Both the position numbers and the translations under genes were made by a program. Of a DNA stretch of 64,000 nt, positions 43,301-51,955 are shown piece after piece. Numbering within the stretch: the stretch's first letter is position 1; each line of letters opens with the position of its first letter. The DNA comes from Azospirillum rugosum (GTDB taxonomy: Bacteria; Pseudomonadota; Alphaproteobacteria; Azospirillales; Azospirillaceae). The stretch lies in assembly GCF_017876155.1 (NCBI RefSeq), contig NZ_JAGINP010000011.1, positions 1 to 64,000 on the forward strand, read 5' to 3'. The notes under the pieces are model-generated. The model was given only the letters and a program-made list of their open reading frames with translations, searched no databases and was not told the origin of the DNA.

Positions 43301-44449
43301 TCACTTCCTGAACAGGAACTCGCGGCCGACCTTTACGCGCCGTTCGCCATCGTACTCGATGATGTCGGCGGTGGCGTAGGTTTCGGTCCAGCGCTCCGGC
43401 AGGTAGCTGCCGGTGCCGATGATGTCCACCGGCGCGTTGGCCTCCGCCATCAGGCGGCACTTGGCCGGGCCGAAGCCGGAGCTGGCGACGATTTTCACGG
43501 CCGGGAAGCCGGATTCGTCCAGCTTCTCGCGCATGAAATGGATGGCCGCCGCCGACACGCCGGTGCCGATCAGGTAACGCAGTTGGGTCTCGTCGCGATA
43601 GCCGCGGATGGCGTGCGGCGCGTGGCGCTCCAGCACGGCGTAGGAGCCCGGCGGGTCGAGCCCTTCCAGGAAGCGGCCGCCCGGCGTGTCGAGCCGCACC
43701 GCCAGCTTGCCCTGTGCGGCCAGCTCGGGGAAGCGGCGGCAGACCTCCAGCGCGTCGGTGATCTCGCGGCCGAAGTAATCGACCAACACGGTCAGCGGCA
43801 GTTCCGGAAAGGTCTCGTGGAACATTTCCGCCGCGCGCACGGTGGACCCGGCATAGCCGATCAGCGCGTGCGGCATGGTGCCCATGCCCTTCTTCTGGCC
43901 GAAGAAGTGGGCGGTGGCGTCGGTCGCGTTGCCGATGAAGCCCTTGGCGCCGACCTTCCGCTTGGCCCGGTCCGACCCGACAGAGGCGGCGTAGGCCATC
44001 ATCTCTTCCATCTCCGTGCCGGCGCAGTGGCGCGCCTCCATGGCGAGGAAGGCGGTCTTCGGCAGGTCCGCGCACATGGTGAAGGCGTTGTAGGCGCCGA
44101 CGCAGGCGGGACCCAGCTTCTGGAGGATGATCGTCTCGGTGTCCACCAGATGGTAGAAGGAGCCGGTGATGTACATGATCGGCTCACCGGCGCCGACCCA
44201 CTTCCCTTCCGGGTAATTCAGCTCGATCTCGACGTCGAAGCCGCGTTCGCGGGCGACCGCCTCCAGCCATTCGATGGCGAGTCGCGGCGCGCAGACGACG
44301 GGACGGCGCATGAAGATGGCGTAGGTGACCTTCTTGTCGCCGAACTTCCCGACCGCGTCCTTGGTCCGCTTGAAGTAGGTGTCGGTCCATTCGGGAATGG
44401 CCGCGGAAGGGGGATGACTGGCCGGCGGCCGGTTCTTGGTCTCGTCCAT
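43301..44449 (-). CDS. nicotinate phosphoribosyltransferase-like protein
   Basis: A 382-residue enzyme of the nicotinate/quinolinate phosphoribosyltransferase fold. Recognisable elements: FMRRPVVCAPRLAIEWLEAV, the H-containing AMEARHCAGTEMEEM, VDYFGREITDAL, VRLDTPGGRF and IVASSGFGPAKCR leading to GTGSYLPERW. NAPRTase joins nicotinate to PRPP in NAD salvage. AAGGA 7 bases upstream selects ATG 44449; in-frame ATGs at 44476 and 44509 are less well placed. I assign the fold firmly but the exact substrate less firmly. Confidence 0.82.
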   Translation of the reverse strand: MDETKNRPPASHPPSAAIPEWTDTYFKRTKDAVGKFGDKKVTYAIFMRRPVVCAPRLAIEWLEAVARERGFDVEIELNYPEGKWVGAGEPIMYITGSFYHLVDTETIILQKLGPACVGAYNAFTMCADLPKTAFLAMEARHCAGTEMEEMMAYAASVGSDRAKRKVGAKGFIGNATDATAHFFGQKKGMGTMPHALIGYAGSTVRAAEMFHETFPELPLTVLVDYFGREITDALEVCRRFPELAAQGKLAVRLDTPGGRFLEGLDPPGSYAVLERHAPHAIRGYRDETQLRYLIGTGVSAAAIHFMREKLDESGFPAVKIVASSGFGPAKCRLMAEANAPVDIIGTGSYLPERWTETYATADIIEYDGERRVKVGREFLFRK

Positions 44450-44831
44450 GGCGTTGTCCTTCGTCTCCCCGCTCATGCCCTTCGCACTGGTCCGGTCCGG
44501 ATGACGCACCCCGCGCGGGAACGCCGATCCAATTGGGAAACCAGCATTATACGCCCTGGGCCTCGGGTGGAAGAGGCTTCCTTGCTGATAACGCCGAACA
44601 AGCGGTGGCGTTGCGCCGCAGAACGCCGCCTCCGGTCGGCTTCAAAATTGCTTCGAATTTCGAAGCGTTTCGACGCCAATCCACGTCGTAATCAAGCGCA
44701 AGATTGCCAGAGGAAATACTTCGCATTCGACAGTCTAAAATACCGTTATTTGACGCCGCCGCTCAGACGATCCAAAGTGGTAGCCGACAGTCGGGTCCCG
44801 ATTTACCGGGTCCAAAGGGATGAGGTGGGAC
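44450..44831. other. 382-base divergent intergenic region with a 17-bp palindrome
   Basis: Between the phosphoribosyltransferase and the FliL-like gene. GCTTCGAA-T-TTCGAAGC at 44650-44666 is a perfect palindrome, in an AT-rich section (44640-44760). It could be an operator for either gene. No RNA gene or coding region is supported. Confidence 0.55.
44650..44666. promoter_or_regulatory. perfect 17-bp palindrome, candidate operator
   Basis: GCTTCGAA, centre T, TTCGAAGC. It lies about 200 bases upstream of the phosphoribosyltransferase start and 166 bases upstream of the FliL-like start, so it cannot be assigned to one gene. Confidence 0.55.
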
Positions 44832-45365
44832 ATGGCCCAGGCGATCGCACAAGCTCCGCTGACACAGCGGCCGGCCATTCCCCGGATTGCGGACCCTCGC
44901 GCATCGCGCGGTTTTTCCACGCTCGACCGGATCAGCGGCAAGATCATCCTCGGCCTCATGCTGCTGATGGTCGGGCTGAGCGCCGCCGGTGCCGGCAGCG
45001 CCTTCCTGCTGAAGCCGGCCAAGGCCCGCGCCGGCCGTCCGGTGGCGGAGGAGACGCCGGCGCTCGCCAACTACGCCCGCCTGCCCACCATGAACTTCAC
45101 GCTCAGCGACGGGGACCGCCTGCGGGACGTGCGCGTGCGCGTGGTGCTGGAGATGGACCCGCAGGCCCAGCCCAAGACCGTCGAATCCTACGGCCCGCGC
45201 ATCTCCAGCGCCATGAGCACCGCGATGCTGGACGTCAGCGCGGCGGAGCTGCGCGGCGGCGGCGGCACCGCCTTCATCAAGGACGCGGTGATGCAGACCG
45301 CGTCGAAGGAACTGCGCCCGATGAAGGTGCGCCAGGTGCTGTTGCAGGAACTCGTCCTGCGCTGA
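44832..45365 (+). CDS. FliL-like flagellar membrane protein (copy A)
   Basis: A 177-residue protein: cytoplasmic N-terminus (~1-35), one TM (KIILGLMLLMVGLSAAGAGS) and a periplasmic FliL-type domain (~75-177) with YARLPTMNFTLSDGD, LRDVRVRVVLEMDP, PKTVESYGPRIS and a C-terminal MKVRQVLLQELVLR. FliL associates with flagellar stators. Its paralogue at 51360 shares DVRV-LE-DP and the terminal VREVLLERMV-type motif. No flagellar gene is adjacent. ATG 44832 has GAGGTG 4 bases before GGGAC; ATG 44820 is an alternative. Confidence 0.8.
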   Translation: MAQAIAQAPLTQRPAIPRIADPRASRGFSTLDRISGKIILGLMLLMVGLSAAGAGSAFLLKPAKARAGRPVAEETPALANYARLPTMNFTLSDGDRLRDVRVRVVLEMDPQAQPKTVESYGPRISSAMSTAMLDVSAAELRGGGGTAFIKDAVMQTASKELRPMKVRQVLLQELVLR

Positions 45366-45506
45366 CCGGTCTCCGTTCAAGCCCCCCCGCCCTGCGCGCC
45401 GCGCGGGACACGCCACCCGCCCTTGCGTGCGCCCGCCCCTCGACAGGGCGCACGGAATGCGGAACACTCCGGGCACGTTCGGGACATGGGATGGAAGGAG
45501 ACGGCT

Positions 45507-46859
45507 GTGGCCGAATTCGATTTCGACCTCTTCACCATCGGCGCGGGCTCCGGCGGTGTCGCGGCCAGCCGTCGCGCCGCCTCCATGGGCGCCAAGGTCG
45601 CCATCTGCGAGGGCAGCCGCGTCGGCGGCACCTGCGTCATCCGCGGCTGCGTGCCGAAGAAGCTGCTGGTCTACGCGGCGCAATTCCGCGACGCCTTCGA
45701 GGACGCCTGCGGCTTCGGCTGGGACGCGCACACGCCGGCCTTCGACTGGGCGACCCTGATCGGCCGCAAGGACACGGAGATCGACCGGCTGAACGGCATC
45801 TACCTGAAGATGCTGGAAAACTCCGGGGTCACTCTGTTCACCGGTTTCGGCCGGCTGATCGACCGCCACACGGTGGAGGTGGGCGGCAAGCGCTACACCG
45901 CCAAGACCATCCTGGTCGCGACCGGCGGCTGGCCGTCCCTGCCGAAGATTCCGGGCATCGAGCACGCCGTCACCTCCAACGAGGCGTTGCAGCTGGGCCA
46001 CCTGCCCCACTCCGTCATCATCCTCGGCGGCGGCTACATCGCGGTGGAGTTCGCGGGCATCTTCCGCGGCCTGGGTGCCGAGGTCACCATCATGATTCGC
46101 GGCGAGGAGCTGCTGAACGGCTTCGACGACGACATCCGCGTGGCGCTGGCGCAGGAGATGCGCAAGCGCGGCATCAACATCGTCGCCCGCACCCAGCCGG
46201 TGAAGGTGGAGGAAGGGCCGGGCGGCTTCACCGTCACCGACCATCTCGGCCGCGAGCATTCCGCCGGCCTCGTCATGGCGGCCACCGGCCGGCGGCCGAA
46301 CACCCGCGACGTCGGGCTGGAGTCGGTCGGCATCGACCTGGACGACGGCGGCGCCATCCGCGTGGACGAATACTCCCGCACCAACGTCGACAACATCTTC
46401 GCCATCGGCGACGTGACCGACCGCATGGCCCTGACCCCCGTCGCCATCGCCGAGGGCCGCGCCTTCGTCGAGACGGTGTTCAACGACAACCCGACCAGCA
46501 TCAGCTACGAGAACATCCCGACCGCGGTCTTCTCCATCCCGCCGCTCGGCACCGTCGGCCTGACGGAGGCGGAGGCGCGGGCCAAGTTCCCGAAGGTCGA
46601 CATCTACAAGGCCGGCTTCCGCCCGATGAAGCACACCATGTCCGGCCGCGACGAGCGGGTGCTGATGAAGCTGGTCGTGGACGGCGACAGCCAGCGCGTG
46701 CTGGGCTGCCACATGATGGGCATGGACGCGCCGGAGATCGTGCAGGCGCTGGGCATCGCCCTGAACTGCGGCGCCACCAAGCGCGACTTCGACCGCACCA
46801 TCGCGCTGCACCCCTCCACCGCGGAGGAGTTCGTCCTCATGCGCGAAAAGGTTGCGTGA
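45507..46859 (+). CDS. gor: glutathione-disulfide reductase
   Basis: A 450-residue FAD-dependent disulfide reductase. FAD-binding IGAGSGG (~11-17), redox-active C43 and C48 in GGTCVIRGCVPKK, NADPH-binding ILGGGYIAVEFAG (~172-184), FAD-binding FAIGDVTDR and the catalytic His-Glu HPSTAEEF near the C-terminus are all present; the sequence and length fit glutathione reductase and not mycothione or trypanothione reductase. GTG 45507 has AAGGAG 7 bases upstream; the frame is open to 45423. It regenerates reduced glutathione; the next gene is a Mn catalase, giving an oxidative-stress pair. Confidence 0.95.
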   Translation: MAEFDFDLFTIGAGSGGVAASRRAASMGAKVAICEGSRVGGTCVIRGCVPKKLLVYAAQFRDAFEDACGFGWDAHTPAFDWATLIGRKDTEIDRLNGIYLKMLENSGVTLFTGFGRLIDRHTVEVGGKRYTAKTILVATGGWPSLPKIPGIEHAVTSNEALQLGHLPHSVIILGGGYIAVEFAGIFRGLGAEVTIMIRGEELLNGFDDDIRVALAQEMRKRGINIVARTQPVKVEEGPGGFTVTDHLGREHSAGLVMAATGRRPNTRDVGLESVGIDLDDGGAIRVDEYSRTNVDNIFAIGDVTDRMALTPVAIAEGRAFVETVFNDNPTSISYENIPTAVFSIPPLGTVGLTEAEARAKFPKVDIYKAGFRPMKHTMSGRDERVLMKLVVDGDSQRVLGCHMMGMDAPEIVQALGIALNCGATKRDFDRTIALHPSTAEEFVLMREKVA

Positions 46860-46920
46860 CGACGCCTGCGTGAACGCGAATAATTTTCTGGAACGCCTCT
46901 AAAAAGCAGCTGTTGACCGC

Positions 46921-46952
46921 ACCAAGGCGCCCACCGAACCGGGCGCCTTGGT
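46921..46952. repeat. 12-bp perfect inverted repeat between gor and Mn catalase
   Basis: ACCAAGGCGCCC, loop ACCGAACC, GGGCGCCTTGGT. No T-tract follows, so a role as terminator is doubtful; it could be a transcription-factor site or an RNA stem 30 bases upstream of the catalase start. Confidence 0.7.
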
Positions 46953-46982
46953 CCGTCATCACGAAGCGGGAGGCTCCTTCGC

Positions 46983-47879
46983 ATGTTCATGCACAACAAG
47001 AACCTGATGTACACCGTGCGCGTTTCGGAACCCGACCCGAAGCTCGCCAGCCTGATGCTGGAGCAGTTCGGCGGCCCGCAGGGCGAGCTGGCGGCGGCGC
47101 TGCGCTATTTCACGCAGGGCCTGTCCGATGACGATCCGGCGCGCAAGGACATGCTGATCGACATCGCGACCGAGGAACTGAGCCACCTGGAGATCATCGG
47201 CAGCATCGTCGCCATGCTGACCAAGGGCGTGAAGGGCAAGCTGGCGGAGGGCGCCGAGGAGGTGACGGAGCTGTACGCCAACATCGCCCAGGGCAACGGT
47301 TCCCACACGCTGGCCGTGCTCTACGGCGGCGGCCCGGCCCTGACCAACTCCGCCGGACAGCTGTGGAACGCCGGCTACATCGACAGCATCGGCGAGCCGA
47401 CGGCCGACCTGCGCTCCAACATCGCGGCGGAATCGCGCGCCAAGATCATCTACGAGCGCCTGATCAACCTGACGCCGGACGCCGGCGTGAAGGACGCGCT
47501 GACCTTCCTGATGACCCGCGAGGTCGCGCACCAGAAGATGTTCGAGAAGGCCCTCTACTCCATCGAGAACAACTTCCCGCCGGGCAAGCTGCCGGGCCAC
47601 CCGGACTACACCGACAAGTACTACAACATGAGCCAGGGCGCCGGCGACGCCCGCGGCCCCTGGAACCAGGGCGCTCAGTGGGAGTTCGTGGACATCAAGC
47701 CCGACCAGGCCCCGGTCAACGGCGGCGAGGGCAACCCGACCGTCCGCCTCGCCGCGGAAGAGCTGAAGGCCGTCAACCAGGCCGCCATGCGCACCAAGTC
47801 CCGCACCGACGTCAACCCGGTGACGGGCGCCGACCTCGGCGCCGGCCCGGGTGCCGGCAAGACGACGCCGGTGAAGTAA
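46983..47879 (+). CDS. manganese catalase
   Basis: A 298-residue non-haem catalase. The dimanganese ligands expected in this family are visible: E35 (PQGELAAALRYFTQG), E65 and H68 (ATEELSHLEI), E150 (AAESRAKIIYERL) and H183 (REVAHQKMFEKAL). It disproportionates hydrogen peroxide. The C-terminal region (~230-298) carries a substrate-channel tail rich in Gly/Pro/Thr. GGGAGG 9 bases before ATG 46983 supports the start. Downstream of gor across a 123-base gap with a hairpin. Confidence 0.93.
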   Translation: MFMHNKNLMYTVRVSEPDPKLASLMLEQFGGPQGELAAALRYFTQGLSDDDPARKDMLIDIATEELSHLEIIGSIVAMLTKGVKGKLAEGAEEVTELYANIAQGNGSHTLAVLYGGGPALTNSAGQLWNAGYIDSIGEPTADLRSNIAAESRAKIIYERLINLTPDAGVKDALTFLMTREVAHQKMFEKALYSIENNFPPGKLPGHPDYTDKYYNMSQGAGDARGPWNQGAQWEFVDIKPDQAPVNGGEGNPTVRLAAEELKAVNQAAMRTKSRTDVNPVTGADLGAGPGAGKTTPVK

Positions 47880-47885
47880 GAGTCC

Positions 47886-47926
47886 TCGCGTCGGGCCCCC
47901 ACCCTAACCCTCCCCCATCTTCGACG
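47886..47926. repeat. left part of G/C-rich repeat copy 7, split by a MITE
   Basis: GCGTCGGGCCCCCACCCTAA through CTCCCCCATCTTCGACG, identical in plan to the left arm of the other copies. It ends at the ATCTTCGACG that is duplicated on the far side of the MITE. Confidence 0.88.
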
Positions 47927-48193
47927 CTACGGTATGCACACATTTCGCCATTGCGGTAAGTGGCTGATACGGTGGAGGAAAAGCCCCTCTCCCTTGAGGG
48001 GAGAGGGGTTTGGGGTGAGGGTGGCGCCGGCCACAGGCCGGCCGGAACCATCCACCGCGGCCGGGTTTGAGATTTTCTCCGGGCTGCCGCCCGTAACGAC
48101 CCCTCACCCCAACCCCTCTCCCCCAAGGGGAGAGGGGCTTTTTCTATGCTGCTCAATGCATTACCGCATCCGCGAGATGTGTGCATACCGTAG
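47927..48193. mobile_element. 267-bp MITE-like element with perfect 17-bp terminal inverted repeats
   Basis: Ends are CTACGGTATGCACACAT and its exact reverse complement. The similarity continues inward imperfectly for about 33 bases, and further internal inverted arms (AAAGCCCCTCTCCC... and ...GGGAGAGGGGCTTT) extend the palindrome. Both sides carry ATCTTCGACG (47917-47926 and 48194-48203), a 10-bp target duplication. It interrupts the left arm of an interspersed repeat. It encodes no transposase; the autonomous partner is not in this window. Family not assigned. Confidence 0.88.
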
Positions 48194-48295
48194 ATCTTCG
48201 ACGGGGGAGGGAACTCCGCCCCGCGTCCCTCAAAGCCTTCCCCCGCGAAGTGGGGGAGGGTTGGGTGGGGGCCCCAACGCGACCACCTCACCCCA
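48194..48295. repeat. right part of G/C-rich repeat copy 7, after the MITE
   Basis: Starts with the second ATCTTCGACG and runs GGGGGAGGG to GGGGCCCCAACGCGACCACC, completing the split repeat. Located between the Mn-catalase stop and the AmpG-like stop. Confidence 0.88.
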
Positions 48296-48308
48296 CTCCC
48301 CCAAACTC

Positions 48309-49655
48309 CTACGTCTTCACCACCGCCGGCTCCATCCCCCGCGTCCGCCCCTGCAACCACAGCAACAGCAGCAACGCCGGCAGCCCCGCCGCGGTCGCCA
48401 CCAGAAAGAAACTCACCCAGTCAAGCCTTGCAGCCAAAAACCCGCTGCTCGCCCCGAACAGGTCGCCGCCCAGCTTGGTGAAGCTGGTCAGCAGCGCGTA
48501 TTGAGTCGCCGTGTAGGCCACGTTGCACAGGCCCGACAGGTAGGCGACGAAGGCCGAGGTCGCGATTCCCGCGCAGACATTCTCGACCGCCACCGTGACC
48601 GCCAGCGCCCTCACGTCGTGCCCGGCGTAGGCCAGCAGCACGTAGCCGAGGTTCGACAGCACCTGCGCCACGCCGCCCAGCAGCAGCGCGCGCTGGATGC
48701 CGACGCGGCTGACCAGCACCCCGCCGATCACCCCGCCCGCGATGGTCGCCCACAGGCCGAACACCTTGGACACCGCGGCCAGTTCGGTCTTCTCGAAGCC
48801 CAGGTCGACGTAGAAGGGGCTGGACATCACGCCAGCCATCACCTCCCCCATCTTGTAGGTGGCGATGAACAGCAGGATCAGCGCCCAGTGGTTCCGCGTC
48901 ATGAACTGGGCGAAGGGCGCCACCACCGCGCCGTAGACCCAGGCCAGCAGCTCCGCCCGCCAGCCGTGCAGATGTGGCCGCGCGTCCAGCCACTCCGCCA
49001 CATGCTTCTCCCGCGCCGTGGATTCGGCCGACGCGGCCACCGCCGGCTCGCGGTTCAGCAGGATCGTCACCATGCCAACGGAGACGAGCGCCGCCATCGC
49101 CGTGTAGGCCGCCTGCCAGCCGAAATACTCCGCGACCAGCAGCGCGCCCGCCCCCGCCGCCAGCATGCCGAAGCGGTAGCCGAGCACCAGCGCCCCGGCG
49201 CCCGCACCCTGCTGGTCCTCCGACAGGCTTTCCACACGGAACGCGTCGATGACGATGTCCTGGCTGGCCGAGCAGAAGGCCACCACGACCGCGAACAGCG
49301 CCGTCCACCACAGCTCCGTCACCGGGTTGGTGCTGCCCAGCGCCAGCAGCGCCAGCGCAAGGCAGCCCTGCGTCAACAGGGCCCAGCCCCGCCGCCGCCC
49401 GAACAGGCGCGTGACCACCGGCAGGCGCAGCCGGTCGATCAGCGGCGCCCAGGCGAACTTCAGCGCGTAGGGCAGCGTGACCAGCGAGAAGAGCCCGATG
49501 GCCTCCTTGCTGACCCCGCCCTCGCGCAGCCACAGGGACAGCGTGGAGCCGGTCAGCGCCAGCGGCAACCCTTCGGAAAATCCCAGGAACAGGATGGCCA
49601 GCACGCGCGGGTCGAGATAGACGGAGGCAGCGGTCCTCCAGGAGGATGGTTTCAC
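48309..49655 (-). CDS. AmpG-like major-facilitator permease
   Basis: A 448-residue inner-membrane transporter with about 12-14 TM helices. The N-terminal LAILFLGFSEGLPLALTGST, PYALKFAWAPLIDR and FCSASQDIVIDAFRVE are hallmarks of AmpG, which imports anhydromuropeptides for cell-wall recycling. The start is GTG 49655 with GAAGGG upstream. No beta-lactamase or amiD/nagZ gene is adjacent. Mild uncertainty remains, because related MFS proteins in alphaproteobacteria share these motifs. Confidence 0.88.
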   Translation of the reverse strand: MKPSSWRTAASVYLDPRVLAILFLGFSEGLPLALTGSTLSLWLREGGVSKEAIGLFSLVTLPYALKFAWAPLIDRLRLPVVTRLFGRRRGWALLTQGCLALALLALGSTNPVTELWWTALFAVVVAFCSASQDIVIDAFRVESLSEDQQGAGAGALVLGYRFGMLAAGAGALLVAEYFGWQAAYTAMAALVSVGMVTILLNREPAVAASAESTAREKHVAEWLDARPHLHGWRAELLAWVYGAVVAPFAQFMTRNHWALILLFIATYKMGEVMAGVMSSPFYVDLGFEKTELAAVSKVFGLWATIAGGVIGGVLVSRVGIQRALLLGGVAQVLSNLGYVLLAYAGHDVRALAVTVAVENVCAGIATSAFVAYLSGLCNVAYTATQYALLTSFTKLGGDLFGASSGFLAARLDWVSFFLVATAAGLPALLLLLWLQGRTRGMEPAVVKT

Positions 49656-49871
49656 CGGACGAGCCCTTCAGGTTCCCTGCCCCTTGTGTATAGGGCGCGG
49701 CGCCCGTTCCCCGCCAGCGCGCTTTTTCGGGCGGGGCACGGCTTCGTCCGTTGCGAAAGTTGCTCCCGAAACTATGGAAAAATTGCCCGACTCCGGCTAT
49801 AGGGATGATCCCCCGGACCGAGTCTCGGTCTTATGGAGGCACCCCAATTTATTCAGGAAAGAGTGGGCGTC

Positions 49872-51260
49872 ATGGTTGAACGTTGGTCCCCCGACAGCTG
49901 GAGGTCGAAGCCCGCGAAGCAGCTTCCGACCTATCCGGACCCGTCCAAGGTCGAGGCGGTGGAGCAGCGTCTGTCCTCCTATCCCCCGCTCGTCTTTGCC
50001 GGCGAGGCGCGCCGGCTGAAGGAAAACCTGGCCGCCGCCGCGAACGGCAACGCCTTCCTGCTGCAGGGCGGCGACTGCGCGGAGAGCTTCGCGGAGTTCC
50101 ACCCCAACAACATCCGCGACACCTTCCGCGTGCTGTTGCAGATGGCCGTGGTGCTGACCTTCGGCGCGGCCATTCCGGTGGTGAAGGTGGGCCGCATGGC
50201 CGGCCAGTTCGCCAAGCCGCGCTCCGCCGACACCGAGGTGATCGAGGGGCAGGAGTTGCCGTCCTACCGCGGCGACATCATCAACGGCTTCGACTTCACC
50301 GCCGATGCCCGCATTCCGGATCCGGAACGCATGATGCAGGCCTACACCCAGGCGGCATCGACGCTGAACCTGCTGCGCGCCTTCGCCCAGGGCGGCTACG
50401 CCGACCTGCACAAGGTGCACCAGTGGACGCTGGGCTTCGTGGAGCGGTCGCCGGCCGGCGAGCAGTTCCGCGAGATCGCCACGCGGCTCGACGAGACGCT
50501 GGCCTTCATGGCCGCCTGCGGCATCACCGCGGCGACCACCCCGCAGATCCGCGAGACGGAGTTCTTCACCAGCCACGAGGCGCTTCTGCTGCCGTTCGAG
50601 CAGGCGATGACCCGCGTCGACAGCACCACCGGCGACTGGTACGACGTCTCCGCCCACATGCTGTGGATCGGCGACCGCACCCGCCAGCCGGACGGCGCGC
50701 ATGTGGAGTTCCTGCGCGGGGTGAAGAACCCGATCGGCCTGAAGTGCGGCCCGACCACCGACCCGGATGAGCTGATCCGCCTGATCGACATCCTGAACCC
50801 GACCAACGAGGCCGGGCGCCTGACCCTGATCGTCCGCATGGGCGCCGACAAGGTGCAGGAGAAGTTCCCGCCCCTGCTCCGCAAGGTGCAGCGCGAGGGC
50901 CGCGTGGTCGTCTGGTCCTGCGATCCGATGCACGGCAACACCATCAAGTCGTCCAGCGGCTACAAGACCCGGCCCGTGGAGAAGGTGCTGTCGGAGGCGA
51001 AGAACTTCTTCGCCGTGCACCAGGCCGAGGGCACCCACGCCGGCGGCGTGCATTTCGAGCTGACCGGCCAGGACGTGACGGAGTGCACCGGCGGCGCCCA
51101 GGCGATCACCGATCACAAGCTGGCGCTGCGCTACCACACCGCCTGCGACCCGCGCCTGAACGCCAGCCAGTCGCTGGAGCTGGCCTTCCTCCTCGCCGAG
51201 GAACTGAAGCGCGCCCGCCACCAGCGCGACGCCGACCGCCGCGCCGCCGCCGCGGAATAA
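49872..51260 (+). CDS. class II 3-deoxy-7-phosphoheptulonate (DAHP) synthase
   Basis: A 462-residue plant-type DAHP synthase, first enzyme of the shikimate pathway, condensing PEP and erythrose-4-phosphate. Motifs include [62 protein letters not shown] and ECTGGAQAI. The metal-binding Cys is in GGDCAE and the His in DPMHGNT. ATG 49872 ([10 protein letters not shown]) is the usual family start; an upstream ATG at 49833 is less likely. Monocistronic, followed by a hairpin at 51272. Confidence 0.96.
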   Translation: MVERWSPDSWRSKPAKQLPTYPDPSKVEAVEQRLSSYPPLVFAGEARRLKENLAAAANGNAFLLQGGDCAESFAEFHPNNIRDTFRVLLQMAVVLTFGAAIPVVKVGRMAGQFAKPRSADTEVIEGQELPSYRGDIINGFDFTADARIPDPERMMQAYTQAASTLNLLRAFAQGGYADLHKVHQWTLGFVERSPAGEQFREIATRLDETLAFMAACGITAATTPQIRETEFFTSHEALLLPFEQAMTRVDSTTGDWYDVSAHMLWIGDRTRQPDGAHVEFLRGVKNPIGLKCGPTTDPDELIRLIDILNPTNEAGRLTLIVRMGADKVQEKFPPLLRKVQREGRVVVWSCDPMHGNTIKSSSGYKTRPVEKVLSEAKNFFAVHQAEGTHAGGVHFELTGQDVTECTGGAQAITDHKLALRYHTACDPRLNASQSLELAFLLAEELKRARHQRDADRRAAAAE

Positions 51261-51271
51261 CGGCACTCTCC

Positions 51272-51298
51272 CCCTCTCCCTGCCCCGCAGGGAGAGGG
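51272..51298. terminator. strong hairpin between convergent genes, no T-tract
   Basis: CCCTCTCCCTGC, loop CCC, GCAGGGAGAGGG: a perfect 12-bp stem 11 bases after the DAHP synthase stop. A longer C/G-rich stretch continues to 51335. A role as a bidirectional barrier is inferred from its position between convergent gene ends. Confidence 0.7.
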
Positions 51299-51359
51299 AG
51301 GGCCCCGCGCCGAAGGCGTGGGAGGGTGAGGGCAAGGTTTTATCTGTAAAAAAACGCCC

Positions 51360-51833
51360 CTATCGAACGACCATCCGCTCCAGCAGGACTTCGCGGACGC
51401 GCATGCTGCGTGCCTCGCGGTCCACGACGGACGTCAGGGCGCTTTTCATCAGCTTCGCGCCCTCGGCCCCGGACAGCTGCTCCGGGTCGATCTGGCGCAT
51501 GCGGTCGGCCATCTGGTCGGCGATGCGCGGAACGAAGGAGCTGGCCTGCTTCGGATCGACGGTCGGATCGATCTCCAGCAGGACGCGCACGTCCACCATG
51601 CGGGCGTCGCTGCCGCCCAGCGTGAAGGTCATGGGCGGCAGCGCCGCGTAGTTCTTCGGCGGGATCGAGCGGTCGCTGGACGACGAACGGCCGCCCTTCA
51701 CGGCGACCACGCCCCAGGTGCCGAGCGCGGCCAGGACGACCAGAACCACCGCGACGATGATCGGCGCGAGGGAGACCGTTTCCCCGTCGGGACGCCGACG
51801 AACCAACCGCACCACGCCGCCTTTCCACCCCAT
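51360..51833 (-). CDS. FliL-like flagellar membrane protein (copy B)
   Basis: A 157-residue FliL-type protein: basic N-terminus (RLVRRRPDG), one TM (APIIVAVVLVVLAALGTWGV) and a periplasmic domain with YAALPPMTFTLGGSDAR, VDVRVLLEIDP, PKQASSFVPRIADQMADR and terminal MRVREVLLERMVVR. It is clearly related to copy A at 44832. GTG 51812 (GGAAAGG 7 bases upstream) is a serious alternative to ATG 51833. Like copy A it is remote from flagellar genes in this window; convergent with the DAHP synthase gene. Confidence 0.8.
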   Translation of the reverse strand: MGWKGGVVRLVRRRPDGETVSLAPIIVAVVLVVLAALGTWGVVAVKGGRSSSSDRSIPPKNYAALPPMTFTLGGSDARMVDVRVLLEIDPTVDPKQASSFVPRIADQMADRMRQIDPEQLSGAEGAKLMKSALTSVVDREARSMRVREVLLERMVVR

Positions 51834-51955
51834 GCAGGGTTACCGCAACAATCATACACCAAAAGTGTAAGGAAAATCCTTGGACAGGTCAAATCGTCTC
51901 ACGCGACCGCCAGACAGTTTCCACAATCGACGAACGAGGCTGGGCAACCCTTCGT

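Noticed and set aside
46921..46952. Rho-independent terminator of gor
   Set aside because: The stem is perfect, but no T-tract follows on either strand.
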